Shown piece by piece: positions 31,700-43,938 of a DNA stretch of 64,000 nucleotides. Made by a program: the position numbers and the translations under genes. The number at the start of each line of letters is the position of its first letter. Position 1 is the first letter of the stretch. The DNA comes from Paraphaeosphaeria minitans (Eukaryota; Ascomycota; Dothideomycetes; Pleosporales; Didymosphaeriaceae): assembly GCA_015832175.1 (NCBI GenBank), contig WJXW01000005.1, forward strand, positions 558,001 to 622,000, written 5' to 3'. The notes beneath the pieces were generated by a model, which was not told the origin of the DNA, searched no databases, and saw only the letters and a list, made by a program, of their open reading frames with translations.

Positions 31700-34600
31700 C
31701 TAATTACAAAAATTATTAAAATAGTAGAAGTATAGCTTATTAATTGCACTAGCTAGCCCTACTAGTTTGTTTAGCTTTAATTCTAAGTAAACTTAAAAGG
31801 AATTTAGAACTAAATTAACTTAAAGGCGATTAACGCTCTAGCAATTAATTACGTAAAGCTAGAATAACCTCTACTCCTATAGAAACTATTACTAATTACA
31901 GATACAGCCTTTATAGCAAGTATTTAATTATACAAAGTAGAGCTTACTAAGTATAAAATAGATAAGGAGAGCTTTTCTTTATAAATAGTAGAATACAGAG
32001 CAGTAGTTTTAGACTAGTAAGTAGACTATACTAAGATACAGAATCTCTAGACTTAGGTAAACGCTACAGTATTGCCTAATCTACTTACTCCTGCCATAAT
32101 CACTCTAGTTAATACACGCTAAACTACGCTTTAGTCTCTAATTTAACTCTTAAAGGAAGATCTCGCACTAAATAAAGGAGCTATATAGAATAATATTTAA
32201 GCTTTATACTGCGCTTATCTTAAGAAGGCTAAGTAGGCAAGATAAAGTCCTAAGACCTAGTTTAAAGAGTGGCAGCTCTTCTATTAAAAAGTAAAGACCT
32301 ACTTAATTAGCGAAATTAGTGGACTACTTGCTACCTAAGATTTTCTAGATATAATCGCCGCACGTATAGCACTAGATTAGGCCTAATTAATGAACTAACA
32401 GCTAATTTAGAATAAGACGCTAGGACAGAATTAGATTACGCTAGACAATCTAGGGAAGGTATTTTTAGCGCTTATCTAGGAGCATTTGATCTAATCTAGT
32501 TCTAATAAAATAAGTGGGGTATTCGCCACTTTTAATAGATTATTAAGACAATCTATTAACTCTAATAGTTCTAGTTTGTCTAATTAGACAAAGAAACAAC
32601 TAAACTGTCCCTATAAGCCCTATACTTATAGGTAGAAACTAATAAAGTGCTAAAGACTTTAAACCGCAATAGCTAGATTACTCTAGAATAGAATATTATT
32701 ATTTAATCTCACTAATAAAGAAAAATTAGAGATTCTTAATTAACTTAAGTAGCCTAAGTGGTTAAACCTTCGTGATGCGATTACAAAGGCAGGATAAAAT
32801 AAGAAATAATCCTCTACTAAGACTATTAAGTATCCTAGTAGTATTGCTACTACTCTACTAAACCTATTTAATCTGCCTACAGATAATAGAGCATTAGGTG
32901 TCTACTCTACTCTACATTCTAACGCTTATCCTCTATTAGAATATATAATACTAGATAGTGCTATAGTAGTTTACCTAGTTAATAATCACAAAAGACTTGT
33001 TCCTAGGACGTTTTAATTATTAAACAAGAGTGTAGAGGTAGGTACATAAAGCCTCCTAATCTTAGGAATTAGTAATAGACTAATTAAGAACGCTTTATAT
33101 AGGAAAAATAAGAGATTTACAGAAAGTCTAGTACTCTAAAGAGTAAGAGTAGTAGAAGGCTTTTATATAAATATTATATTAGAAGCTCTTTTAAAGAAAG
33201 TAAAGATTTAGTACTTTAGTTTAGATTATACTCTTAGGATTAAAAGCCTAGAACAAAGCGTTGTCTTAGTAGACCTAAGATACAAGTATAACTTTACTTT
33301 TCTATAATATAAGCTAATCTGCTCTTATCTAACTGTTATAAGTGTAACTACTAAAAGATTATTCTAGGTTAATATTAAGAGATTAGATTCTAAGGACCTC
33401 TGGCACCTTTAAGTAGGGTATATAGGAAGTAGAGCCCTATAAGCTCTAGTAACTGTAGCCTAAGGTGTAAAGATTACTAGAATGTTAAGAAAGGATTATA
33501 AGCACTATACTACTACATACGTAATCTAGGTAATCTCTAGGAGACCTAGAGAACAATTACCTAGGCCATTTTACTTATTATTCTAGGATCTATTTAATAT
33601 GCCTACTACTTAAAATAAAGAAAACTAGGTTTTGCTAATTAAAGAAGATTTTAGTAAAAAACCTTATGTTTTTAATCTTAGAATAAAGACGCTTTCTAAA
33701 ATAATAAGAGTGTGGCAGGATTTCTTAGCTCTTATTAATATAAAATACGAGCTTTAAATTACAAAAATCTACTAGGATAATAATATAGCAACACTTCTAT
33801 AGAGAGGGAAATCCTAGTACGAATTTTAGGCTAATTAGGAAGGGATAATAATTAGCAGACTACCACTCTATACGCATAAGCCTAATGGCGCTGTAGAAAG
33901 AGTAGGCTAGGAGCTTATAACAAAAGTAATTAAAATATAAATAAGCGCAAATCTTCTATTAAATCTCTAGCCTAAGATTATATAAGCGGCATGCTAGCTC
34001 TAAGGAATAATTCCTAGCCTAGTATTAGGGTATTAATTACCTAATAAAACGTTAGATGCTTAGTTTAGACAATATTTTTATTATTTTAAACTAGTAAAAA
34101 CATAATATATAATAGCTAATCTTTATTTAAACTAGAGTGCTATCTACGCCTATGGCTGCTAAGCTTACCCTTTAGATTAGGAGCGTGCAGCTAGGCGAGA
34201 CAGAAGAGGATTTAAAGTAAATCCTAGGGGCTATATTAGATACTTAGTAGGCTATAAAGCTTCTAATATTTACTAAATATAGATTCCCTAGCTTAATTAG
34301 ATAATCACTATAAGAAATATAAGGTTTAATAAGTCCTTATTCTATAAAGGATTAGAGGAATAATCTATTCTAAAATTAAAAGTGTTAAAAATAGTAGAAA
34401 GCCTCTAAGAAGGAGAGCTAAATAATCTAAGAGAAGTGTATAAAGACGCGCTTAATATTCTTCCTAAAACAAATAAGTATACAAGAACTGCTACTAGACC
34501 TATAGGTGACCCTTAGGTAATTAAAAGTAAAGTAGGCTAGCTAAGTAATTAGGAACCTAAAGTACCTACTACTAAGTAAGCTATAGGCTTAGCTAGCTAG

Positions 34601-36765
34601 TAGCTAAAAATTCGCTTAAGTAAGAAAGGAAGCACAGGACTTGTAACCCCTAATTAGACACTAGAGCTAGGTAATTTTAGGGGTAATCTGTTAAGCAATT
34701 AAGAGATATCTAGTAGCCACTAGAACACTACTAGGAGAGCTAGCCTACTAGAATCTAGGGATTTAATACCCTATTTATTAGTAGAAACTAATTAGGTTAC
34801 TAATTGGCCTAGCGTAGATAACTAAATTACGCTAGATAAAATAGATAACCTACTAGCGCGCTAAAGGCGAAGGCAGATCTATTTACAAGTAAGTAGAATA
34901 AGTAGGCAAAATTATAGTAAAGTACTAGAAATTAACTAACTAATAAATTGCTATCTACTATTACGAAGATTAAGGAAGTAAAATAATTAGGACAATTAGC
35001 TAGAGGGTGGGTAGAAGCTAGATGTTTATACACTAATTACTAATTATCTTTAAAGTAATCTTAATGCAATATTAGAGCACACGTTTATACTAGGAGTAGT
35101 AGAGGCCTAGTCTAAGTAAGAAGAATATATTATACTAATTATAATAGTATTCGCTTCTATGCTTAGAAAGGCGCCTAGAGCGTTTTATGCAGCTTAGACT
35201 TACAAAGATAAGCTTACACTAGAGCTAACTCTATAGAAACACCTTTATAATTATCTATATAGGAAGCTATTTCTCCTTGCCGCTTATAAGGAGATCTTAA
35301 CTTTGTAAGATAAAGGTACCTAGACAGAGATTAAACAATTAAAGGTGTTAGAGCGACTGCTCCCTTTAAATTAGGTCTTTACCTATAAGTTTAATTAAAA
35401 TAGATACTTTAAAAAGTGCAAAGCTCGAATTATTATAAGAGGAGATTTTTAGAAAAAGAATACTCTCCACTCTACCTATACTGCTACCCGAGTAGTAAGA
35501 TCTTTTTAATTAGCTGTAGCTCTAGCAGCAGAATTTAATCTAGAAATCTTATAATTTAATATAGTAGGAGCGTTTCTAAATGCTCTTATTATAGCCGCTA
35601 ATCTAGTAACTTATAAATTACCTAATAGTTTTAAAAAGCTAGGAAAGTGTGTGAGATTAAATTAAGCTTTATATAGCTTAAGAGATTTACTACTTCTTTA
35701 GTATAAGGAATTTACAGGATTACTTCGATCTTATAGGCTCTTAGCTTCGCTAGAAGAGCTATGCCTTTTCTTTAATAGTAATTAAAGTATTATTGTTCTA
35801 TTTTATATTAATAACATTCTTCTTCTCTATTATAAGAGTAAAGAGAAAGAAGCCCTAGATTTTTAGAAGAAAATCGCGAACAAATACGAGATTAAATTAA
35901 AAGAACTAGTAGAGTGGTTCCTAGGTGTTTAAGTAATTAGGGACAGAGAAGTAAGATTAATTTCTCTAGTTTATAATACCTATATTAATAAGATTACAAA
36001 AAAGTTTAATCTTTTAAACTCTAGGAGCTTCCCTCCTATACCTCTATTAGTAGAAGATCTTGTTCTAAGCACAAGAGAAGCTACTCCTTAATAAATAAAG
36101 CTCTTTTAAGAAGAGGTAGAATTAGCTCTCTACACAGCAATTATACTACGCCTAGATATAGCCTTTATAGTGTTAAAGCTATCACACTTTCTAATAAATC
36201 TAAGTAAAGAACACTTTGCTACTATTAATTGTGTGATCCTTTACCTCTATTAAACTAGATAGTAGGCTATAGTCTTTAGTGGCTACAATAGACCTAATCT
36301 GCTAATATATAGAGATGCCTCTTTCACTAATAATCTAATATCACGGCGATCTTTCTATAGATATATTATCCTATTATTTAGAGGAGCTATCCTATAGAAA
36401 GCAGCTTAATAGAATATAATTACTACTTTAATAACAGAAGTAGAGCTTCTAGCGCTTAAATATATAAGTAAAGAAGCTATAGTAATTAAGAGATTCTTTA
36501 CTAAGCTTACTCTAGATCTAGGACCTTTATAAAAGGTCTATTACAATAATCTTTAAACTATTTGTTTAGTAATTAGAAAGAACAAAAGAATTACTACTTA
36601 ACTACGCTATGTAGATATTTAGAATATATAGTTATAGTAAGAGTATACAAAAGGATTATTTTAAGTGGAATATCTTCTAACTAGTGAAATGCTAGCAGAT
36701 GGCCTTATAAAGGCTCTTACTTATAAGCAGTTTAATAGATTTAAAAGGCTATTAAATCTATAAGA
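31700..36765 (+). pseudogene. Copia-B1 gag-pol remnant
   Basis: gag covers about 31700-32700, with a Cys-containing segment (NCPYKPYTYR..KC) at about 32595-32650. The GAG-pre-integrase motif LDSKDLWHLxVGYIGSRAL lies at about 33378-33450. The integrase core follows to about 34110. Reverse transcriptase has LNALIIAANLVTYKLPNSF (about 35580), LYSLRDLLLLxYKEF (about 35670) and the active site FYINN at 35801-35815, where functional copia enzymes have FYVDD; both Asp are lost. The C-terminal RNase H ends EMLADGLIKALTYKQFNRFKRLLNL near 36765. Stops at Gln/Trp codons throughout. Confidence 0.85.
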
Positions 36766-36789
36766 TATAAGCATAATAATTACAGAATA

Positions 36790-38524
36790 AGAATAGGTAA
36801 GTAGAGAATTAATCTATTAACTACTTAGAATTATTAATTTAGAGCTAGGAAATAAGAAAAGAAAAAGAAAAGAAAGAAAAGATTAGAAGAAGAATAGAAA
36901 TTAGAGGAAAAAGAGATTAAAGAGCTTATCTATTAGCTTATAGACTCTCTTCCTCCTCTACTTAATTATAGAGGTGCGAGAATCTCCCTTACAATTAGTA
37001 GTAGAAGATTCTCTCTATTCTTCTCCTCTCCTCCTCTCTACAGTAGGTAATTCCTTACCCTATCTACCTCCTCTACCTCTGCTTTAATTAGTAGTAGGTA
37101 ATAGCTTACCCTAGCCTCCCCTCTTTTAATTAGTAAAAAGAGAAGCACTTGCCTAGCCTCTACCCTACTTTAGAGCTAATAGGCTACTTATTTAGCTATT
37201 TTAATTAGGGTATTAGCTGCAACTGCGCTGCTCCTTAATAGGTAAGGTAGAAGGGTAATTACTCTATCCTCTACTAAGAATTAACTAAGAGGGAGAGAGT
37301 AGGATAGTAGCTATATACTAAACTTACTTCTCCTAACTACTAGTAGGAAAAAGAGCTTATAAGGCCACTTTAACTCTTTTATATAGCTTAGTAATTAGCC
37401 TCTCCTACAAAAAGTATTAGCTAAACCTAGAATAAATTTTAAAATAAAAGCTTATATTAGCACCCTCTAATAGTTAATAGCAGATAAAATCTATAGCTAG
37501 AGTCTAAATATGCAGCTAGCTATAGAAATAATTAGTAAAATTAGCTAAAGTAATAGAATAATCCTATATATAGTAGTGTAAGAGTAGGGAAAGTAGGTAT
37601 AATAGCGCCTACCTAAGCTTAAAGCGTTATTATAGCAGCGTTTATTACTTTTTCTTACTAGAGCTTCTTTTAAGCAGCCTAAGCAGCTTACTTATCTAAG
37701 AGCACTAAGCGATTACTAGGGGCCTAGAGGTAGGGTAAGAGGAGCTAGTAGAGTAGGAGAAGTAGGAGGATCTTAGTAAGAGGATTAGGAGCTTTATTTA
37801 GTAGCTTTTATAGCCTTTGCTATGCGTGTTTTAGCTAGGTTATTAAATATCTAAAAGAGTTAGTAAAGCTCTAAATAATAGAAAAAGTGTAAAATAATAA
37901 TTAAAAGAAAATAACTTACTATAAGGTAGTAGGATTTAAAGGCTTAAACTAGTAGGCTTAAATTAGATAGGAGGTTAAAGCGTTAAAAGTGAAAAATTAA
38001 AGAGAGAAAATTAAGCGCTAGTAACAGGCTTATATACTCTACTACCTATCTAATTATTAAGCGCTAAATACGCTCCCTTCTTACTACTTATTTCTCTTAC
38101 TACTGCTCCTTTCTAATTAAAACGCGCCTGCCTATTATACTTACTAGCTAGTAAGAGTAGGGAAATTACCTTATAGTTAATAGGAAGTAAGCGAAAAAAG
38201 TAGTAGAACAAAAGCGTTTACGCTCTAGGCCTTTATACTACGCTTATAAGCTCCTAACCTACTAGAAGAAGAGATTCTAGACATAATTTATAATAGGATT
38301 TATAATTTAAAAGATAAATAGTGATTGTTTTGCTATTATAATAAGTGGGGGGTGATAGAATTGCTGTTCTTAAGATAAGGAGATTTAGAAGAATAATTCT
38401 TAATAGTTTTTTAATCTTTAAACAGCCTTTAGATAGTTTTTTAAAGATCTTTAGGAAGGATTTAGACAATTATAGATTAATTCTTAAGATAGGTGATCTG
38501 CTTTAAGCGATTACCTAGGGGGTG
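36790..38524 (-). other. Long non-pol tail of Copia-B1 with antisense open frames
   Basis: About 1.7 kb lies between RNase H and the 3' LTR, far more than usual for copia elements. The minus strand has two notable frames: a decayed one at about 37330-37860 (better seen in Copia-B2 at 51460-51975) and a 71-codon open frame at 38254-38469 (starts MSKSFLKIFKKLSKG, ends LESLLLVG) that is also open in Copia-B2 (50866-51081). Neither is recognised. The small frame may be open only because it has no CAA, CAG or TGG codon to mutate. Confidence 0.4.
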
Positions 38525-38719
38525 TGTTAAAGTAAAACACTTACTTCTATAATTCTTTCTAGATCCACTAATTCATATCATAGGATTCTTGCTAAGAGGC
38601 TCGTTTCTTTTATATATAGTCTGCCCTTTCAGCATCCTTTCCTACAATTAGCTCTTTGTATTCTTTACAACTCTACTCCTGAATATCCTGTGATAGTTCG
38701 AGCCCTTTTTACCACAACA
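38525..38719 (+). repeat. Copia-B1 3' LTR
   Basis: 195 bp, TGTTAAAG to ACAACA. Preceded by the G-rich polypurine tract AGGGGGTG at 38517-38524. Confidence 0.9.
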
Positions 38720-38723
38720 GATT

Positions 38724-38804
38724 TATATAATAGATTTTAGATAGAATAACTTAACTTATTCTTTTATATTCCTTACTTAAGGCAAACGCACCTATAACAC
38801 TATA
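38724..38804 (+). repeat. Element C left terminal direct repeat
   Basis: 81 bp, differing from 43858-43938 mainly by C-to-T and G-to-A. It includes AATAGATTTTAGATAG and AAACGCACCTA. Confidence 0.75.
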
Positions 38805-38889
38805 TTTTTAGTAAGGGACATAGGGCTGCTTTTAAAAGGATGTAGAGAAGTATAGTAATAAGTATTTAGAGAACTAATAGAAGCTATTT

Positions 38890-39270
38890 AGTAGACTTTT
38901 AAGTAGCTACTAAATAGCTAGAAATAGAGTAACAAGACTAATAGACTTTCGAGCAGCTATTAGGTACATAAATAGATAGACTATATAGACTTTTAAGTAG
39001 TTATTAGTTACCTAGACAGACAGATTAATAGACCTTTAAGTAGTCACTAATTATCTAGAAATAAAATAACACACTAATAGACTTTTAAGTAGCCATCTAG
39101 TGCTAGTATAGACTATATAGACTTTTAAGTAGCCATCTTGTACTAGTACAGACTATATAGACTTTTAAGTAGTTATTAGTTACCTAGGAATAAAACAATA
39201 ATAGACTAATAGACTTTTAAGCAGCTATTAGGTAGAAAGAGCAATAGACTAGAGGACCTTTAAGTGGCCA
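38890..39270 (+). repeat. Minisatellite of about 45-bp units in Element C
   Basis: About nine degenerate copies of a unit centred on AATAGACTTTTAAGTAGC, with spacing near 45-50 bp. Variants such as GACCTTTAAGTGGCCACTAG at the right end keep C and G bases that are T or A elsewhere. It lies between the left terminal repeat and the gag-like frame. Confidence 0.8.
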
Positions 39271-39479
39271 CTAGACTTCTAGAAAGAGTGAATGCGATAG
39301 ACCCTAAATAATTCTAGTCTAAGTAATAATTAAGTTAGGGACAAAAGGGGAAGTAAGGTATTAGTAGTAGGATTCTGTTAAGCGAGATTGTTATCTGCAT
39401 ACCTAAAGCTAAATTGCTAATAGAAAACTAACATAAAAATAAGTAGATAATAGAAGAAAAATAGAAAGGAGATAAAATA

Positions 39480-42400
39480 GATTTATATAGGTTTTATAAT
39501 AACTCTATTTATTTAACTACTTCTGGTAAGAGCAGCACTAGTTAGATAAGCTAGGGCATTACTAATTACTTTTTAAAAGATATAGACGAAAGAAAATAGT
39601 TTAAGGATAAAGGACTCGAAATAGGAGGCTTCCCCTAAAAGAAAAACGTGGCTTAGTTTACTCTAAGCCTAAACAATAGTAACGTACTAAGCTTTAGTAG
39701 TATTAATATTACTACCTTTTTAGAAAACTATAACTTTTAAGTAGAAAGAGTAGGGTAGAGTAAAGAGCTTAAGAAATAAAAGCTGCCTTACTTCTACTTA
39801 GGTACCTACTAAAGGGATATTATAAAGCTGCTAGCCTACAGAAGCGCTTTAGTTAACTAGAAAGACTTTTATAAGATACTTTACTCTAAGTACTTATTAA
39901 TAAACTTAGAGTACTAAAAATTAACTAGAGCCTACATTAAAAGCTAGCTTAATAAAGTAAGCTAGTAGTCTATTATACTAAATAACTACTTCTATAAGTT
40001 TAATAGCTATACCTAAGCTACCCTTACTTAATTATAAATTGTGTAGATAGAAGTAGGGACTCTTTTCTTTAGAGGTCTTAGCTAAGACGATAAGACTATA
40101 GTTATATATAGAATGCTAATAGAGAGTCGCCTAAGAGGAGGTAATGTGAACACCTATTAGGTATAAAAAATATATAATTTCCTTCGCTAGTGTAGAGACT
40201 AGGATGAGGCAATTAGGGCTATACAGCAGGAAGAGAGATAGGTTACTATAAATTTAGCTTATTCTAAAGCTGCTTTATTAGTAATCCTACTTATTTTACT
40301 ACCTATGAAGTTTGTTAAGGTATAGGAGGAAACAAGAATAGGAGGAAATAAAGATTATAAGAAAAAAGCAGATGCGTAAGTCTAAGAGGTTATTATAAAG
40401 ATAGGAGGACTTACCCTTACTATAGAAGAATATAAGTAATAAAAGTCTTTTATGCCTACTACTACTAGTTTTATTCTAAATAAGCTAGTTAATAACTAAT
40501 ACGCTTTTAATAAGCTTATAGGGCCAGCCTTTTATGTAGAACGTAATAATAGGTTGTTTAGGAGCTCTTATAACCTAATTAAAAGAGGCTAATCGCATTT
40601 TAGGTTAATAAGTAGTAAGCAGGGAGACTAGGAGCTAGACATTAAGGCGATAAGAAGGGCTAAAGCCTACTACGATACCCTATTAGAGGTTTCTTACCTA
40701 TCTAAAGAAGTTAGCATAACTAAGGAAGTAAATACTACTACGGATAGGGTAGTAGAAAAGAGCTCTTAGGAATAACAGAACTAACTAAGTATTAAAAGGG
40801 TTATAGGGGCTAGAATTAGAGAATTCCGCCTAGGATCTCCTCTGCTAGTAATTAATAACAATAAATTAGTACTGTAGGCAGTAGTTATAGAAGTAAACTA
40901 AAGGGCTTCTAAACCTGCTAAAATAATAGAGGAGAGTATTATCTAAGCTGTGCGAGAAGCTAAAGCTGCGAGTAGAAAAAAGGGTACTTAAATAGCCTTC
41001 GCTCTTCTATTAGATAAAGAGCTAGTTACACTTATTAACACCCTAAATACTAATTCTATTCTAATAGCAGCACTAACCTAAAAGGTAAGAGGCATTATAG
41101 TTAGATTAATATTTTCTTAGGATAAACTGCATTTAAAGGCCTAGTAACTACTCTCTAGAAAGGAAAAGGAGCCTAATAACTAATTAGACAGGAGTAAATT
41201 AGGAAATGTCTTTATAGGAACACAGTAAAGACAGATTTTAATAGAAAAATAGAGTTAGAACCACCCTTAAGAACCTACTATCCTATTAGAAGTAATAATA
41301 GAGAAGTTGCGCCCTAGCCTACACTAGATTGTATAAAGAAACGCTGCACAGAGTACCTAATACAGTACTAGAGAGCTGCTAAAGGGAAGGATAAGAATTA
41401 TGCTTAAGTACTTTCTAATTAACTTTTAGACCCCTGTACTAAAGCTGCCAAAGCTACTATAGCATTAAGAGGTTAAAGAGAGGAAAGAGTATAGTAATTC
41501 TAGCTTAAAAGTTAAGGATAGCCTTATTAGAACTAAAGAGGTAGAGTAGAAAAAGGAACTCTAATAGGCTATTATGCCACCTATATAGACAAGAGGCAAT
41601 TTACTAAAGGTAGTTATTTTAAAGAGAGTAGAAGTATTAGATTTTAATATAGACTAAGATGTGTCTACTTTAGAGTCTAATGTTATATTAAACTAGCCTA
41701 ATCCTTTCCTAATACAGAATTAGGAAAGCTAACTATAAGTAGTTAGTAAAAGAGAGGGAGGAAAAACAAAAAATAAAGAACACCTAGTTACTAGCTAAAG
41801 ACATATTAGGGCACTAATTATTATCCTCTTTATTATTAACAGTAACATTATCTCTATAGTGGCAGCTAGACTAATAAGTATTTAGGGTTTAGGGCTCTGT
41901 AGAGCTAAAGGCCCTAGTTACTTTAGACTAAAGAAAAGATCTAGTATAATTTTAAGTAGCCTAATTAATAGACCGCTAATAAGGTAAGAGAGAAATACTA
42001 AGAATAAGTAGACTAAGAGAATAGCTAAAGCTAAAGAGGAGCATTCTCTCTAGTAGGAGAATCTAGGCGTATAGGTAATTTAGGACTAGGTGATCTATAA
42101 TTAGAGCTAGAATAAAAACCCCCTTAAGCTAAAAGACTAAAACCCTAAAATAATAAAGCACTACTAAGAGGAGACTAGAAGGAACCTCTAAAAGACTTTT
42201 AAGAATAATCTTAAAGGGCTACTAAGGAAAAAGGACTATAGTTTATAGTAATAGTGTATTAGGGTTCTATAGACTCTCTAGAAATAAGAGTATTAAGGGC
42301 AGAAACAGCCTTAGAAGTGCGACTAAAAGGAGCCTAAAAGTAAGTTATACTAATAGAAAAGATATTAGTAGCTAAAATAATATTATCTATAAAAGAACTA

Positions 42401-43330
42401 GTGCTAGGGTTAGCTAGCTTACCTAAAAGGAAAGAGATATTAGCTTAGGTAATAGGGAATTAGAACTAGAACTTATAATAAAAATAGTAAGAGGCATAGT
42501 TACTATTTATCTAGTACTTATTATACCTTCCTTAGTTAAGTAGCTTACCTTTTAGATAGGAAATGCTATATTTACTACTAAAATAGAGCTTACTTCTTCT
42601 ACTCTTATTCTAGTAGTAGGTGTAGCAATAGTTAATTAGAGAAGAAGGAGGAAAATAAGAGGAGGTAGTAGTATACTAAATGCCTATATTAATATTAGTA
42701 ATATAGTATCTACGCTGTAATAGAGCCTCCCTAGTGCTTAAGCTAAAGAACTTAGTAATAGTCTCTGCTTTAGTATTACTAATATTAAAGTGCTAAATAG
42801 TAAGGTCTAAATAGCTATTATTCTTATAGACGCTAGCAGTGCGAAGAATAGGACCTAGGGCAACACTCTATATACCTAGGCTATAGATAAAGTAAGCTAG
42901 TTCACGTAGAAGATTGTAGTTTACGCGCTAATTAGCCTTTACCCTAACTAGGAAGGTTAGTAATAGGATGCGAAAGATTTTTAAAATAATATACACTACT
43001 TAATAATATACTCCTTAGCAGACTTAGAAGAATAGATAAAGAGGTCTACTTTTGTATTACTAGTAGGGCCACGCTTATTTAGGTTATTACTACCTTTCCT
43101 ACTACTAGCACTAGAAGCAGCTATTCTATCTAGGGTATAGTTAACTACAGCTATAACTATAGTAGAATTATTAAATAGGTATTAAAAGGACTAAAAGAGA
43201 AAGAGGAGAGTAGGAGTAAAAGTTAGGAGAAAGATAAAGCAGAAGAAATCCTAGAGTTATATACCCTAAAGATTAAGCGTAAGCCACCTAAGCAGCTTAG
43301 TAGAAGCGTTTATAAGAAGATATTACTATA
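39480..43330 (+). pseudogene. Element C gag-like and protease-like frames
   Basis: A decayed plus-strand frame with Gln/Trp-position stops. Readable parts include ESRLRGGNVNTYxVxKIYNFL and CRDxDEAIRAIQxEERxVTINLAYSKAALL at about 40130-40290, and LVNNxYAFNKLIGPAFYVERNNRLFRSSYNL at about 40480-40580. Near 42810 AIILIDASSAKN resembles an aspartic-protease box (LIDTGS-type). A Lys/Glu-rich tail lies around 43190-43290. I assign gag by layout, not by a diagnostic domain. The segment at about 43354-43470 is repeated at 43509-43625. Confidence 0.45.
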
Positions 43331-43353
43331 ATATTGCTATCTAACATGCTAAG

Positions 43354-43625
43354 AGGTCTGTAAATAACTTTAATTATAGGGATATAAGCAGTAAATAGGC
43401 GATAGGTTAGTAGTTAGAATAATTAGGCACAGTTAGTTAGCTAGAGGCTAAGGTGAAATTATAGGCCTAGAATTAGGCCAACGCTGCGTCGCTGCCTAAT
43501 ATATAAAGAAGTTAGTAAATAACTTTAATTATAGGGACATAAGCAGTAGATAGGCGATAGGTTAGTAGGTAGGATAATTAGGTAAGTGTGGCTAGCTAAG
43601 GATTAAAGAAATTATAGGTCTAGGA
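43354..43625 (+). repeat. Direct duplication, period about 155 bp
   Basis: The core TAAATAACTTTAATTATAGG ... AGATAGGCGATAGGTTAGTAG occurs at about 43357 and again at about 43514. A shared downstream TATAGGYCTAG word supports a tandem duplication of about 155 bp near the end of Element C. Confidence 0.7.
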
Positions 43626-43857
43626 GGTAACTACTAATAAAGTGTTAAAAGGGTAGTAAGGTAGTAGGCTTAAGGGACTAAGCCTAGAAAAGAGGGAGGA
43701 AAATGTAGTGTAAAGGTTAGCCTATAATAGAGAATAAGAGAAACATAGGGCTAATTAGCTGTCGTTTAAGATAGCTAATTAGGAAACAGATAAAGAAGGA
43801 GAGCGCCAACTAGATAAGACACAAAGAGACCTAATAGATAATTAGAGTAGTTAGATT

Positions 43858-43938
43858 TGTATAATAGATTTTAGATAGGATAACTTAACTTATTCTTTTA
43901 TATTCCTCACTTAAGGTAAACGCACCTACAACACTACA
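43858..43938 (+). repeat. Element C right terminal direct repeat
   Basis: 81 bp, TGTATAATAG to CTACA. Directly followed by Gypsy-B-like GTAGCTAGTCC, the same word found at 26552. Confidence 0.75.

Larger units (their letters stand above)
31392..38719 (+). mobile_element. Copia-B1, full-length Ty1/copia element, RIP-inactivated
   Basis: The 195-bp LTRs at both ends start TGTTGAAG/TGTTAAAG and end ATAACA/ACAACA. The order is gag, integrase, reverse transcriptase, RNase H (copia order), then an unusual 1.7-kb tail before the 3' LTR. The flanking pentamers are GTTAT (left) and GATTT (right), not a duplication, and the flanks belong to different elements (Gypsy-B and Element C). Copia-B2 at 50616-57949 is its sister copy in opposite orientation. 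Confidence 0.9.
38724..43938 (+). mobile_element. Element C, LTR-flanked gag/protease-like element without recognisable RT
   Basis: Two 81-bp direct repeats (38724-38804, 43858-43938) start TATATAATAG/TGTATAATAG and end CTATA/CTACA, consistent with short LTRs after RIP. Between them are a minisatellite, a long plus-strand gag-like frame and an aspartic-protease-like motif. I found no reverse transcriptase or integrase motif, so it may be a non-autonomous (LARD-like) element. No target duplication is visible: the left flank is the Copia-B1 LTR and the right flank is Gypsy-B sequence. Confidence 0.55.
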
